Shown here piece by piece: positions 1 to 5,345 of a DNA stretch of 5,345 bases. The notes below the pieces were generated by a model. It saw nothing but the letters and a program-made list of their open reading frames with translations, was not told where the DNA came from and made no database searches. The position numbers were made by a program, and so were the translations under genes. Positions within the stretch are counted from its first letter, which is position 1; each line of letters starts with the position of its first letter. Source of the stretch: Gammaproteobacteria bacterium (GTDB lineage Bacteria; Pseudomonadota; Gammaproteobacteria; Pseudomonadales; Azotimanducaceae); the NCBI GenBank assembly GCA_002708205.1, contig PAMR01000052.1, positions 53,381-58,725 of the forward strand, given 5' to 3'.

Positions 1-56
1 GCGGTCCCACAAACAACAACTATGGAAGCGATCAGAATATTACGAGCAAATTGCAT
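1..56 (-). CDS. 5' end of an exported protein gene (partial), possibly cytochrome c4
   Basis: Reading the minus strand from an ATG at 56-54 gives 18 complete codons with no stop up to the left edge: MQFARNILIASIVVVCGTA (the last residue is inferred from GC-). A GGAG ribosome binding site (complement of 62-65) sits 5 bases before the ATG. The short N-region with an Arg followed by a hydrophobic stretch looks like a signal peptide, so the product is probably exported. The Cys at residue 16 follows VVV, a poor lipobox, so a lipoprotein is less likely. In several gammaproteobacteria the gene divergent from engB encodes a periplasmic dihaem cytochrome c4. That is the best contextual guess, but no haem-binding CXXCH is visible in this fragment. 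Confidence 0.55.
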   Translation of the reverse strand, partial: MQFARNILIASIVVVCGT

Positions 57-131
57 AGAAACTCCACGTTTACACTGTTCTATTATGTAGTTTTACTGGT
101 CGGCAATTTAACGGCGCGCGATTATAACCCT
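57..131. promoter_or_regulatory. Divergent intergenic region with candidate promoters for engB and the leftward gene
   Basis: This 75-bp gap must hold control signals for both divergent genes. For engB, TTTACA (69-74) and TTTACT (92-97) are spaced by 17 bp, matching the sigma-70 boxes at 5/6 and 4/6. For the leftward gene, the minus strand has CATAAT (complement of 82-87), with a weak TTAAAT 18 bp upstream. It also has a perfect TATAAT (complement of 121-126), but no good -35 box at the right distance from it. No clear Shine-Dalgarno precedes the engB ATG. These are matches by eye only. Confidence 0.35.
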
Positions 132-779
132 ATGAGTCGTCAACGAGCACCAAGATCGACAAAAGAACATGAAAACAATCTAAGCATAGAGGCTGAATTC
201 TTGCAGAGTGCAGGGAGCTTTAAAGATTGTCCAACTGACGAAGTGCCAGAAATTGCTTTTGTCGGCCGGTCAAATGCCGGCAAATCAAGCACACTCAACC
301 GCCTGGTGGGAAGACGCGCTTTAGCCCGAGTGAGCAAAACTCCAGGTAGAACTCAATTACTTAACTTTTTCAATTGCGATATTGGAGCAAGATTGGTGGA
401 TCTACCAGGGTATGGTTACGCAAAAGCCTCTCGAAAACAGCAAGTCGTCTGGAATACTTTAGTCGATCAGTATCTCAATAAACGAACAAACTTAATCGCT
501 ATTGTACTCGTCACAGACGCGAGACATGCCTTACAGCCCTTCGATCTAGATATGCTCAGATGGGTAGAAGACCGAAACTTATTTCTTCTACTATTACTCA
601 ACAAAGCTGACAAATTGAAACAACAAGAAAAAGCAGAGGTAAAAAAACGTGTAGATGCGGCAACTGCATCGCTTGGTAGCGACCGCATTAGTACTCTTTT
701 GTTTTCCGCGGAAAGAGGTACAGGAGCGCAATCAGCGATTGCCATACTACAAAACCTGAAAAAGAGGCTCCTTCAATGA
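132..779 (+). CDS. engB: Ribosome biogenesis GTPase EngB (YihA/YsxC family)
   Basis: This 215-aa protein is a TrmE-Era-EngA-EngB-type GTPase that assists assembly of the large ribosomal subunit in the cytoplasm. All G motifs are visible: G1 GRSNAGKSS at residues 45-53, G2 TPGRTQ at 70-75, G3 DLPGYG at 90-95, G4 NKAD at 157-160 and a G5-like SAERGTG at 192-198. The length fits the family (about 200-215 aa). I chose the ATG at 132. An in-frame TTG at 51 would add 27 residues without family similarity and would overlap the divergent gene at 1-56. The chosen ATG lacks a clear Shine-Dalgarno. The stop codon lies inside the 3' end of the convergent polA. Linkage of engB to polA is common in gammaproteobacteria. 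Confidence 0.96.
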   Translation: MSRQRAPRSTKEHENNLSIEAEFLQSAGSFKDCPTDEVPEIAFVGRSNAGKSSTLNRLVGRRALARVSKTPGRTQLLNFFNCDIGARLVDLPGYGYAKASRKQQVVWNTLVDQYLNKRTNLIAIVLVTDARHALQPFDLDMLRWVEDRNLFLLLLLNKADKLKQQEKAEVKKRVDAATASLGSDRISTLLFSAERGTGAQSAIAILQNLKKRLLQ

Positions 780-784
780 GCTTC
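751..784 (-). terminator. Candidate intrinsic terminator of polA, inside the end of engB
   Basis: On the minus strand, GAAGCTC (784-778), a 7-base loop and GAGCCTC (770-764) can pair as a 7-bp stem with one A-C mismatch. TTTTTCAGGTTTT (763-751) follows immediately. This is the order expected for a rho-independent terminator just after the polA stop codon. On the plus strand the same stem has a G-U pair in place of the mismatch but no T-run after it, so it would not serve engB. The stem is short, and part of it overlaps the last codons of both genes. Confidence 0.4.
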
Positions 785-3463
785 GTCCCAGTTATCACCA
801 ATTCCAACATCGACAACTAATGGCACCTTCAATACTGCCGCTGATTCCATGCGAGCTTTTATTTCATCGATTACGGCATCAACCTCCGCTTCTACTACTT
901 CAAACACGAGTTCATCATGCACCTGCATGATCATTCGCGCGGAATATGAAGAGTTTTGCAGCCATGCATCAACCTCGACCATTGCCCGCTTTATAATATC
1001 AGCGGCCGATCCTTGCATTGGAGCATTCACTGCTTGTCGCTCAGATCCCTGCTGCCGCTGCTTATTACGCGCATTAATATCAGGCAGGTAAAGCCTACGC
1101 CCATAAATTGTTTCGACGAAGCCATCTTTGTGTGCCCGTAATCTCGTTTCTTCCATAAATTCGTGTACCGCCGGATAGCGTTGGAAATAACGATCCATAT
1201 AATCGCTCGCCAGGTTCCTCGCGATACCTAGTTGCCGACCTAATCCAAACGCTGACATTCCATATATCAACCCAAAATTAATCGCTTTCGCGCTTCTCCG
1301 TTGATCTGCTGTCACTTCGTCTAGTTCACAATCAAAAATATCTGCCGCTGTGGATTTATGAACATCAAGTCCCTCTGAGAAAGCTTTTGTGAGACCAAGA
1401 TCTTCTGATAAGTGAGCCATAATACGTAATTCAATCTGCGAATAGTCCGCAGCTACTATTTTTTGGCCCTGCGAACTTGTGAATGCTTTTCGTATTCTCC
1501 TTCCTTCCGAAGTGCGTATTGGGATGTTCTGAAGATTAGGATCGGTTGACGAAAGGCGCCCGGTCGCAGTCACAGCCTGGTTGTATGTGGTATGAATACG
1601 TCCTGTTTCTGGATCAATCTGTAATGGCAAAGCGTCCGTATAGGTCGATTTCAATTTTGATAGGGATCGGTATTCCAGTATTACCCGCGGGAGTTCCTCT
1701 CCGTAATCTGTGGCCAGTTCCTGTAAGACCGGCTCGGCGGTTGATGGCTGCCCTTTACCCGTTTTTTTTAAAACCGGTAAACAAAGCTTTTCGAAAAGAA
1801 TAACTTGTAGTTGCTTCGGCGACGCCAAATTAAATTCTTCGTCGGCAAGTTTGTATGCTCGGCTTTGCAATACATCCATTTCATCAGCAAGCTCTCTGCT
1901 CTGCTCCAACAAAAGTCGAGCATCTACTTGAGCACCAGCTCGTTCGATTCTAGCTAGGACTGAAGACGTGGGTAATTCTATTTCTTGGTAGATAGACAGT
2001 AATTTAGGCGAGGAAGTGAGTGTCGAAAAAAAATATTCGTGCAGCTGCAACAATATATCAGCATTTTGGGCAGCAAAATCAGAAAGCTCCTCCGGCTCCA
2101 AACTCGAGAACGGTACTCGCTTTGCCCCCTTGCCAACAATCGACTCCTCGCTAATCACAGGCACTTCTAGATATTTTTTTGCCAATTCGGAATATCTATG
2201 TCCTCTAGTACTGACACTATCGACCACATACGACTGCAACATCGTGGAATGAACCGGTCCGTTTAAATCCCAGTGATTGCCTTTCGAAATGGAATGCACA
2301 TCCTTAAGGTTCTCAAACACCTTCTCAATGCCTTTATTTGAAAGGACAGCTCCCAACCGTTGGAATAGATCAGTAGTTCCTATTTGATCTGCAGATGTTT
2401 TGTGTTCTAACGGTACATAACATGCGCGGCCTGGTTTAGAAGCTAAAGCGACTCCAGATATTTCTAAATTATTACTTTTTTTGTCCTCGGTGATAAATGA
2501 AACAGCGACTTGACGAGAGTTGTTTATTTCAGAAATCCAGTCATCTAATTCTTCGATCTTACTAACTAGACCGTAATTTATTTCGCTTACTGCTGTTGGT
2601 CTTTCTGCCTCATGTGATATTTCATCGAGCCATGTTTTGAACTCAAGCTCTTCAAAAAGGCCCTTGAGTTCTTTTTCGTTGACCGGTTGCTTCTGTAAAC
2701 CCTTTACATCGACACTCAATTTGACGTCACACTTTATCGTGGCAAGCAGGTGTGAAACAGGCAATTGCTCAAGACTGTTTCTTAAATTCTCACCGACCTT
2801 GCCTTTTATATCATCTGCGTGGCTAATAACGCCTTCCAGATCACGATATTGATTAAGCCATTTCACGGCTGTTTTCGGACCAACTTTCGGTACACCCGGA
2901 ATGTTGTCCACGCTGTCACCCATTAGAGCCAAGTAGTCAACAATCCGCTCCGGTGGAACCCCAAATTTTTCAATAACGCCCTGCCTATCCAAAGTGACTT
3001 CGGTCATGGTATTCACTAAAGAAACACTTTCACTTACAAGCTGGGCCATGTCCTTATCGGAGGTCGAGATAACAGTGGGAAGCGCCAAAACAGTAGCTTC
3101 TTTTGCAAGTGTGCCAATCACATCGTCGGCTTCTACGCCTTCTTCCACTAGCAGCGGAAATCCCATTGCCTTGATTATTCGATGAATAGGTTCAATTTGT
3201 TGCTGAAGGTCGTTCGGCATCGGCGGTCTATTCGCCTTGTAGTCACCAAATATCTCATTTCGAAAAGTTTTACCTTTCGCATCAAATACAACCGCAATCG
3301 GGCTGCCCTCGAAATCTTTTGCCAGTTTTCGAAGCATGGCAATAACACCACGTACCGCTCCGGTTGGAAAGCCGGCTCCATTCGAGAGATCGGGCAGGGC
3401 ATGATACGCCCGAAATAAATAGGAAGAACCGTCTACTAAAAGTAACGGCGTGTTTTTCGCCAT
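773..3463 (-). CDS. polA: DNA polymerase I with a degenerate 3'-5' exonuclease domain
   Basis: This 896-aa Pol I removes RNA primers, fills gaps and acts in excision repair. The 5' nuclease domain (about 1-280) keeps its metal ligands: D11 (LLVDGSS), D61 (VVFDAKGKTF), E111/D113/D114 (GVEADDVIG), D136/D138 (SDKDMAQL) and the helix-hairpin-helix MGDSVDNIPGVPKVGPKTA. The polymerase domain (about 495-896) has motif A DYSQIELR (673-680, D673), motif B RRSAKAINFGLIYG (K726, F730, Y734) and motif C VHDELVFEV (D850). The middle domain (about 295-490) aligns with the E. coli proofreading domain but lacks its catalytic residues: D355 is S322, E357 is I324, D424 is V389, Y497 is F463 and D501 is N467. 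The start is the ATG at 3463, with GGAGGA 7 bases upstream; a GTG at 3502 would add 13 unsupported residues. The 3' end overlaps engB by 7 bp. Confidence 0.97.
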   Translation of the reverse strand: MAKNTPLLLVDGSSYLFRAYHALPDLSNGAGFPTGAVRGVIAMLRKLAKDFEGSPIAVVFDAKGKTFRNEIFGDYKANRPPMPNDLQQQIEPIHRIIKAMGFPLLVEEGVEADDVIGTLAKEATVLALPTVISTSDKDMAQLVSESVSLVNTMTEVTLDRQGVIEKFGVPPERIVDYLALMGDSVDNIPGVPKVGPKTAVKWLNQYRDLEGVISHADDIKGKVGENLRNSLEQLPVSHLLATIKCDVKLSVDVKGLQKQPVNEKELKGLFEELEFKTWLDEISHEAERPTAVSEINYGLVSKIEELDDWISEINNSRQVAVSFITEDKKSNNLEISGVALASKPGRACYVPLEHKTSADQIGTTDLFQRLGAVLSNKGIEKVFENLKDVHSISKGNHWDLNGPVHSTMLQSYVVDSVSTRGHRYSELAKKYLEVPVISEESIVGKGAKRVPFSSLEPEELSDFAAQNADILLQLHEYFFSTLTSSPKLLSIYQEIELPTSSVLARIERAGAQVDARLLLEQSRELADEMDVLQSRAYKLADEEFNLASPKQLQVILFEKLCLPVLKKTGKGQPSTAEPVLQELATDYGEELPRVILEYRSLSKLKSTYTDALPLQIDPETGRIHTTYNQAVTATGRLSSTDPNLQNIPIRTSEGRRIRKAFTSSQGQKIVAADYSQIELRIMAHLSEDLGLTKAFSEGLDVHKSTAADIFDCELDEVTADQRRSAKAINFGLIYGMSAFGLGRQLGIARNLASDYMDRYFQRYPAVHEFMEETRLRAHKDGFVETIYGRRLYLPDINARNKQRQQGSERQAVNAPMQGSAADIIKRAMVEVDAWLQNSSYSARMIMQVHDELVFEVVEAEVDAVIDEIKARMESAAVLKVPLVVDVGIGDNWDEAH
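1761..1775 (-). other. Slippery A8 tract within polA
   Basis: The polA coding strand reads GTT TTA AAA AAA ACG here (residues V564-T568). This contains two heptamers of the -1 frameshift form, U UUA AAA and A AAA AAA. A -1 slip after K567 would add N-G and meet TAA (complement of 1755-1757), giving a 569-aa product with the 5' nuclease and the degenerate exonuclease domain but almost no polymerase. No upstream Shine-Dalgarno-like stimulator and no strong downstream hairpin is obvious, so use of this site is speculation. Confidence 0.25.
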
Positions 3464-3506
3464 GATACATTCCTCCACAACATCACTATCGCATGATCTC
3501 ACGTCA
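3464..3506. promoter_or_regulatory. Short divergent intergenic region between polA and the DUF2782 gene
   Basis: Only 43 bp separate the two divergent start codons. I see no convincing sigma-70 promoter for either direction inside it. Promoter boxes therefore probably extend into the neighbouring coding sequence. A dyad CGTCA-A-TGACG (3502-3512) straddles the start codon of the rightward gene. A centre of one base is too tight for an RNA hairpin, so if it matters it would be as a protein-binding site on DNA. Confidence 0.4.
3471..3476 (-). promoter_or_regulatory. Ribosome binding site of polA
   Basis: The complement reads GGAGGA, a near-perfect Shine-Dalgarno, 7 bases before the ATG at 3463-3461. 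It decides the polA start in favour of the MAKNTPLLLVDG N-terminus over the upstream GTG at 3502. Confidence 0.85.
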
Positions 3507-3818
3507 ATGACGCCATATGAGCGAATTCTGACAAATAGCTTTTTTTTGTTGCTACTGACTTATATATGCTTACCGACCGTAGCAAACGACGAATTAGACA
3601 TACAATCAACCGTCACACGCGGACCTGACGTCGTTCTTATCGAGTCCGAAAAAAGGAGTATTTTTGAATATCGACAAAATGGACAACTTCGGATGATAAA
3701 AATTGTTCCAAGGATCGGTCCAGCCTATTTTTTGGTTCCGAGCGACCCTACGAGAGGCGACGGTGATTTGGAACGTGCCGAAACACTTCTCCCAAGTTGG
3801 ACTATTATCGAGTTTTAA
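3507..3818 (+). CDS. Small exported DUF2782 family protein
   Basis: This 103-aa protein starts with a signal peptide: MTPYER, a hydrophobic stretch at about 11-23 (SFFLLLLTYICLP) and a likely cleavage after TVA at residue 26. The mature part of about 77 residues would be periplasmic. It carries the features I associate with DUF2782 (function unknown): EYRQNGQLRMIKIVP at 54-68, GPAYFLV at 71-77, an acidic DGDLER segment at 85-90 and a C-terminal LPSWTIIEF. The ATG at 3507 is chosen because it puts the hydrophobic stretch at the N-terminus; a GTG at 3450 would run into polA. No clear Shine-Dalgarno is present. thrB begins 6 bases after its stop, so the two are probably co-transcribed. The same gene sits between polA and thrB in Pseudomonas, as I recall. 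Confidence 0.85.
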   Translation: MTPYERILTNSFFLLLLTYICLPTVANDELDIQSTVTRGPDVVLIESEKRSIFEYRQNGQLRMIKIVPRIGPAYFLVPSDPTRGDGDLERAETLLPSWTIIEF

Positions 3819-3824
3819 GACGCT

Positions 3825-4790
3825 ATGGCCGTAATAACTAAATTATCAAAATCAGCGATCGTTGAAAGCGCGAATCAATTTGGCATCGGGAAAGTCATAA
3901 GATACTGGCCCGCAAGCAATGGAATAGAAAATACCAATTACTTTATAGAAACCGAAAATAACAGCGAGTATGTACTCACACTGATTGAAACCGGATTTGA
4001 ACCGAGTGAGTCCATGCTCACCATTTTAGACGTTGCAAGTGATGCCGGCCTCCCAGTTGCGTCAGCAAAAAAAAGTTCGTCCGGGAAATCCCATATAACG
4101 GTGGAAAACAGGCCGGCTTTATTGACAAAGCGACTTGATGGGGGGCATATCGCGAGCCCTTCAAAAGGGCAATGTGAAGCCATCGGTGACTTCCTAGCCA
4201 AGTTCCATCTGGCCGCAAAACTTATTCAAACAAAATCCTATCCGCGGGACTCCAATTGGCTTCAAGAAAAGAAAGAATTTTGCGTTCCTTATCTCTCGTA
4301 TTCTTCAGCTACTCTTCTTAAAGATACAATACAAACTGTTAGCTCAACTCTCTGTCGCAATGATGTCGCTCGACTACCAAAGGGAGTCATTCACGGCGAT
4401 CTTTTTCGGGATAATGCCCTTTTCAATACGCATGCTCTGTCCGGCGTGATCGACTTTCACCATAGCGCAATTGGTTTTTGGATATACGATCTAGCTGTCG
4501 TTCTGAATGATTGGTGTGTTCTTGAATCAAAAAATAAATTGGACGAGGAACGATGTAGGTGTGTGCTTTCGGCTTACCATCAGATCCGTCCTCTCAGTGA
4601 AGAAGAGCTACTTTTTTTACCGATATTTATGGAGTACGGCGCCCTTTCATTTTGGTTATCTCGATTACTGGTCCGTATAGAAGCAACCGAAAAAGGAATA
4701 AGCCTTCCTGGACATGATCCGGATGCTTTTCGACGCCTCTTAATACAACACCGTCTAAAGCCTTTTCACATAACTACTAACGACCTATAA
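3825..4790 (+). CDS. thrB: Homoserine kinase, aminoglycoside-phosphotransferase-like type
   Basis: This 321-aa cytoplasmic kinase is predicted to phosphorylate L-homoserine with ATP, the step before threonine synthase in threonine synthesis. It resembles Pseudomonas ThrB, not the GHMP-fold ThrB of E. coli. Visible motifs are a nucleotide-loop-like SNGIENTNYF (31-40), YVLTLIE (49-55), catalytic-loop HGDLFRDN (190-197, with D192 the likely base and N197 a metal ligand), VIDF (208-211, D210 metal ligand), YDLAVVLNDWC (221-231), FWLSRL (276-281) and a C-terminal HDPDAF. The length is close to the roughly 316 aa I recall for the Pseudomonas enzyme. The start lies 6 bases after the DUF2782 stop without a strong ribosome binding site, so translational coupling is likely. 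No thrA or thrC is adjacent. Another small-molecule kinase of the same fold is possible but less likely given the context. Confidence 0.93.
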   Translation: MAVITKLSKSAIVESANQFGIGKVIRYWPASNGIENTNYFIETENNSEYVLTLIETGFEPSESMLTILDVASDAGLPVASAKKSSSGKSHITVENRPALLTKRLDGGHIASPSKGQCEAIGDFLAKFHLAAKLIQTKSYPRDSNWLQEKKEFCVPYLSYSSATLLKDTIQTVSSTLCRNDVARLPKGVIHGDLFRDNALFNTHALSGVIDFHHSAIGFWIYDLAVVLNDWCVLESKNKLDEERCRCVLSAYHQIRPLSEEELLFLPIFMEYGALSFWLSRLLVRIEATEKGISLPGHDPDAFRRLLIQHRLKPFHITTNDL

Positions 4791-4793
4791 CGG

Positions 4794-5345
4794 CTATCCA
4801 GTTGCAACGAGCAAAAAGACATTGAAATAATTCTTGTCGTCGGTCCAAGAAGATTGGCACTTAAAACCAACCTTGTAGGCCATCGCTAGGAACTCATCTG
4901 TGGTGTACTTATAGGAACTTTCCGTATGGATACGCTCACCAATATCAAAGTCGAATACGTAATTATCCAGCAACACCTGCTGTTTTTGTTTGCTCTCAAG
5001 ATGCATTTGTACGCACCCTAATTCTTGGTTGTATGCCGCAAAATGCTTAAATCCATCCAAATCAAAGTTTGTACCAATGCGTTCGTTTAGGTGCCTCAAC
5101 ATATTCAAATTGAAGGATTCTGTGACGCCCCTAGTGTCGTTGTATGCCGCATTCAAGGTCGTAGCATCTTTCTTCGTGTCTACGCCGATCAAGAAAAGGC
5201 CATTTCTTCCAACTAGATTACGTACGTTATCAATAAATTCGGATGCTCGATTTGGTTCAAAATTACCGATACTTGATCCTGGGAAAAAAGCTATCGGTCT
5301 TAACCCGTCCACCTGAGCGGGTAATCTGAATCGTTCTGTATAGTC
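4794..5345 (-). CDS. egtD: L-histidine N(alpha)-methyltransferase EgtD (partial, C-terminal part)
   Basis: The frame is open to the right edge, so the start lies outside; 183 residues are visible of a family length of about 320. EgtD uses three S-adenosylmethionine to trimethylate histidine to hercynine, the first step of ergothioneine synthesis. Diagnostic segments, numbered from the edge, are DYTERFRLP (1-9), FFPGSSIGNF (20-29), GVDTKKD (54-60), AAYNDTRGVTESFNLN (66-81), MHLESK (114-119) and IHTESSYKY (139-147). The E-x-S of the last motif (E142, S144) corresponds to the histidine imidazole contacts described for mycobacterial EgtD. The SAM-binding N-terminal half is missing from the window. 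A GTG at 5312 is an internal Val and not a start, since family residues continue upstream of it. Its stop is 3 bp from the stop of convergent thrB. An egtB-type gene may lie beyond the edge. Confidence 0.94.
   Translation of the reverse strand, partial: DYTERFRLPAQVDGLRPIAFFPGSSIGNFEPNRASEFIDNVRNLVGRNGLFLIGVDTKKDATTLNAAYNDTRGVTESFNLNMLRHLNERIGTNFDLDGFKHFAAYNQELGCVQMHLESKQKQQVLLDNYVFDFDIGERIHTESSYKYTTDEFLAMAYKVGFKCQSSWTDDKNYFNVFLLVATG

Noticed and set aside
51..131. TTG start giving EngB a 27-residue hydrophobic N-terminal extension
   Set aside because: The extension has no resemblance to EngB, lacks a ribosome binding site, and overlaps a divergent gene with a good Shine-Dalgarno. EngB is a cytosolic GTPase.
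121..143. TTGACG and TATAAT on the minus strand as one sigma-70 promoter
   Set aside because: The spacer is only 11 bp, far from the usual 16-18 bp, so the two boxes cannot work as a pair.
275..296. GCCGG/CCGGC inverted repeat in engB
   Set aside because: It falls on the P-loop codons for GRSNAGKS, so the protein motif explains it.
764..790. Spot 42 RNA gene (spf) between polA and engB as in E. coli
   Set aside because: The two coding regions overlap, leaving no intergenic space, and no similar sequence was recognised nearby.
2485..2494. Shifted alignment making ITED the exonuclease I motif, which would keep one Glu
   Set aside because: It needs a two-residue gap, although the ungapped segment has the same length as in E. 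coli, and it would still leave the other three carboxylates missing.
849..3185. Plus-strand open frames inside polA
   Set aside because: They are short, lack recognisable motifs or ribosome binding sites, and lie opposite a clearly real gene.
3464..3502. GTG start at 3502 for polA, adding 13 residues
   Set aside because: GGAGGA lies 7 bases before the ATG at 3463, and MAKNTPLLLVDG matches the usual Pol I N-terminus.
3450..3506. GTG start at 3450 for the DUF2782 gene
   Set aside because: It would overlap the polA 5' end and bury the signal peptide behind 19 extra residues.
4800..4820. TTGC-GCAA stem near the thrB-egtD junction as a terminator
   Set aside because: The stem has only 4 bp and no T-run follows it on either strand in the correct direction.

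Overview
The window looks like chromosomal housekeeping DNA from a gammaproteobacterium, moderately AT-rich by eye. The order engB > < polA, then divergent from polA a DUF2782 gene followed by thrB, matches from memory the arrangement in Pseudomonas and related gammaproteobacteria. ThrB is the aminoglycoside-phosphotransferase-like homoserine kinase of that group, not the GHMP-type enzyme of E. coli. The genus cannot be fixed from this sequence.

Layout, left to right. The first 56 bases are the 5' end of a minus-strand gene with a good ribosome binding site and a signal-peptide-like start; by context it may be a cytochrome c4. A 75-bp divergent intergenic region separates it from engB (plus strand, ribosome-assembly GTPase). 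engB overlaps the 3' end of polA (minus strand, DNA polymerase I) tail to tail by 7 bp. A 43-bp gap divides the polA start from a two-gene plus-strand unit: a small exported DUF2782 protein and thrB. thrB stops 3 bp before the stop codon of a convergent minus-strand egtD (histidine methyltransferase of ergothioneine synthesis), whose 5' half lies beyond the right edge.

The genes do not form one pathway. They cover ribosome assembly, DNA repair and Okazaki-fragment processing, threonine synthesis and ergothioneine synthesis. Coding is nearly gapless: both convergent junctions lack room for a separate terminator, so transcription signals must lie inside neighbouring genes. No mobile element, CRISPR array, tRNA or rRNA was seen.

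The most notable observation is that the 3'-5' exonuclease domain of this Pol I is present but has lost all four metal-binding carboxylates known from E. coli, while the 5' nuclease and polymerase active sites are intact. No new multi-gene system is evident; this is otherwise an ordinary core-genome region.
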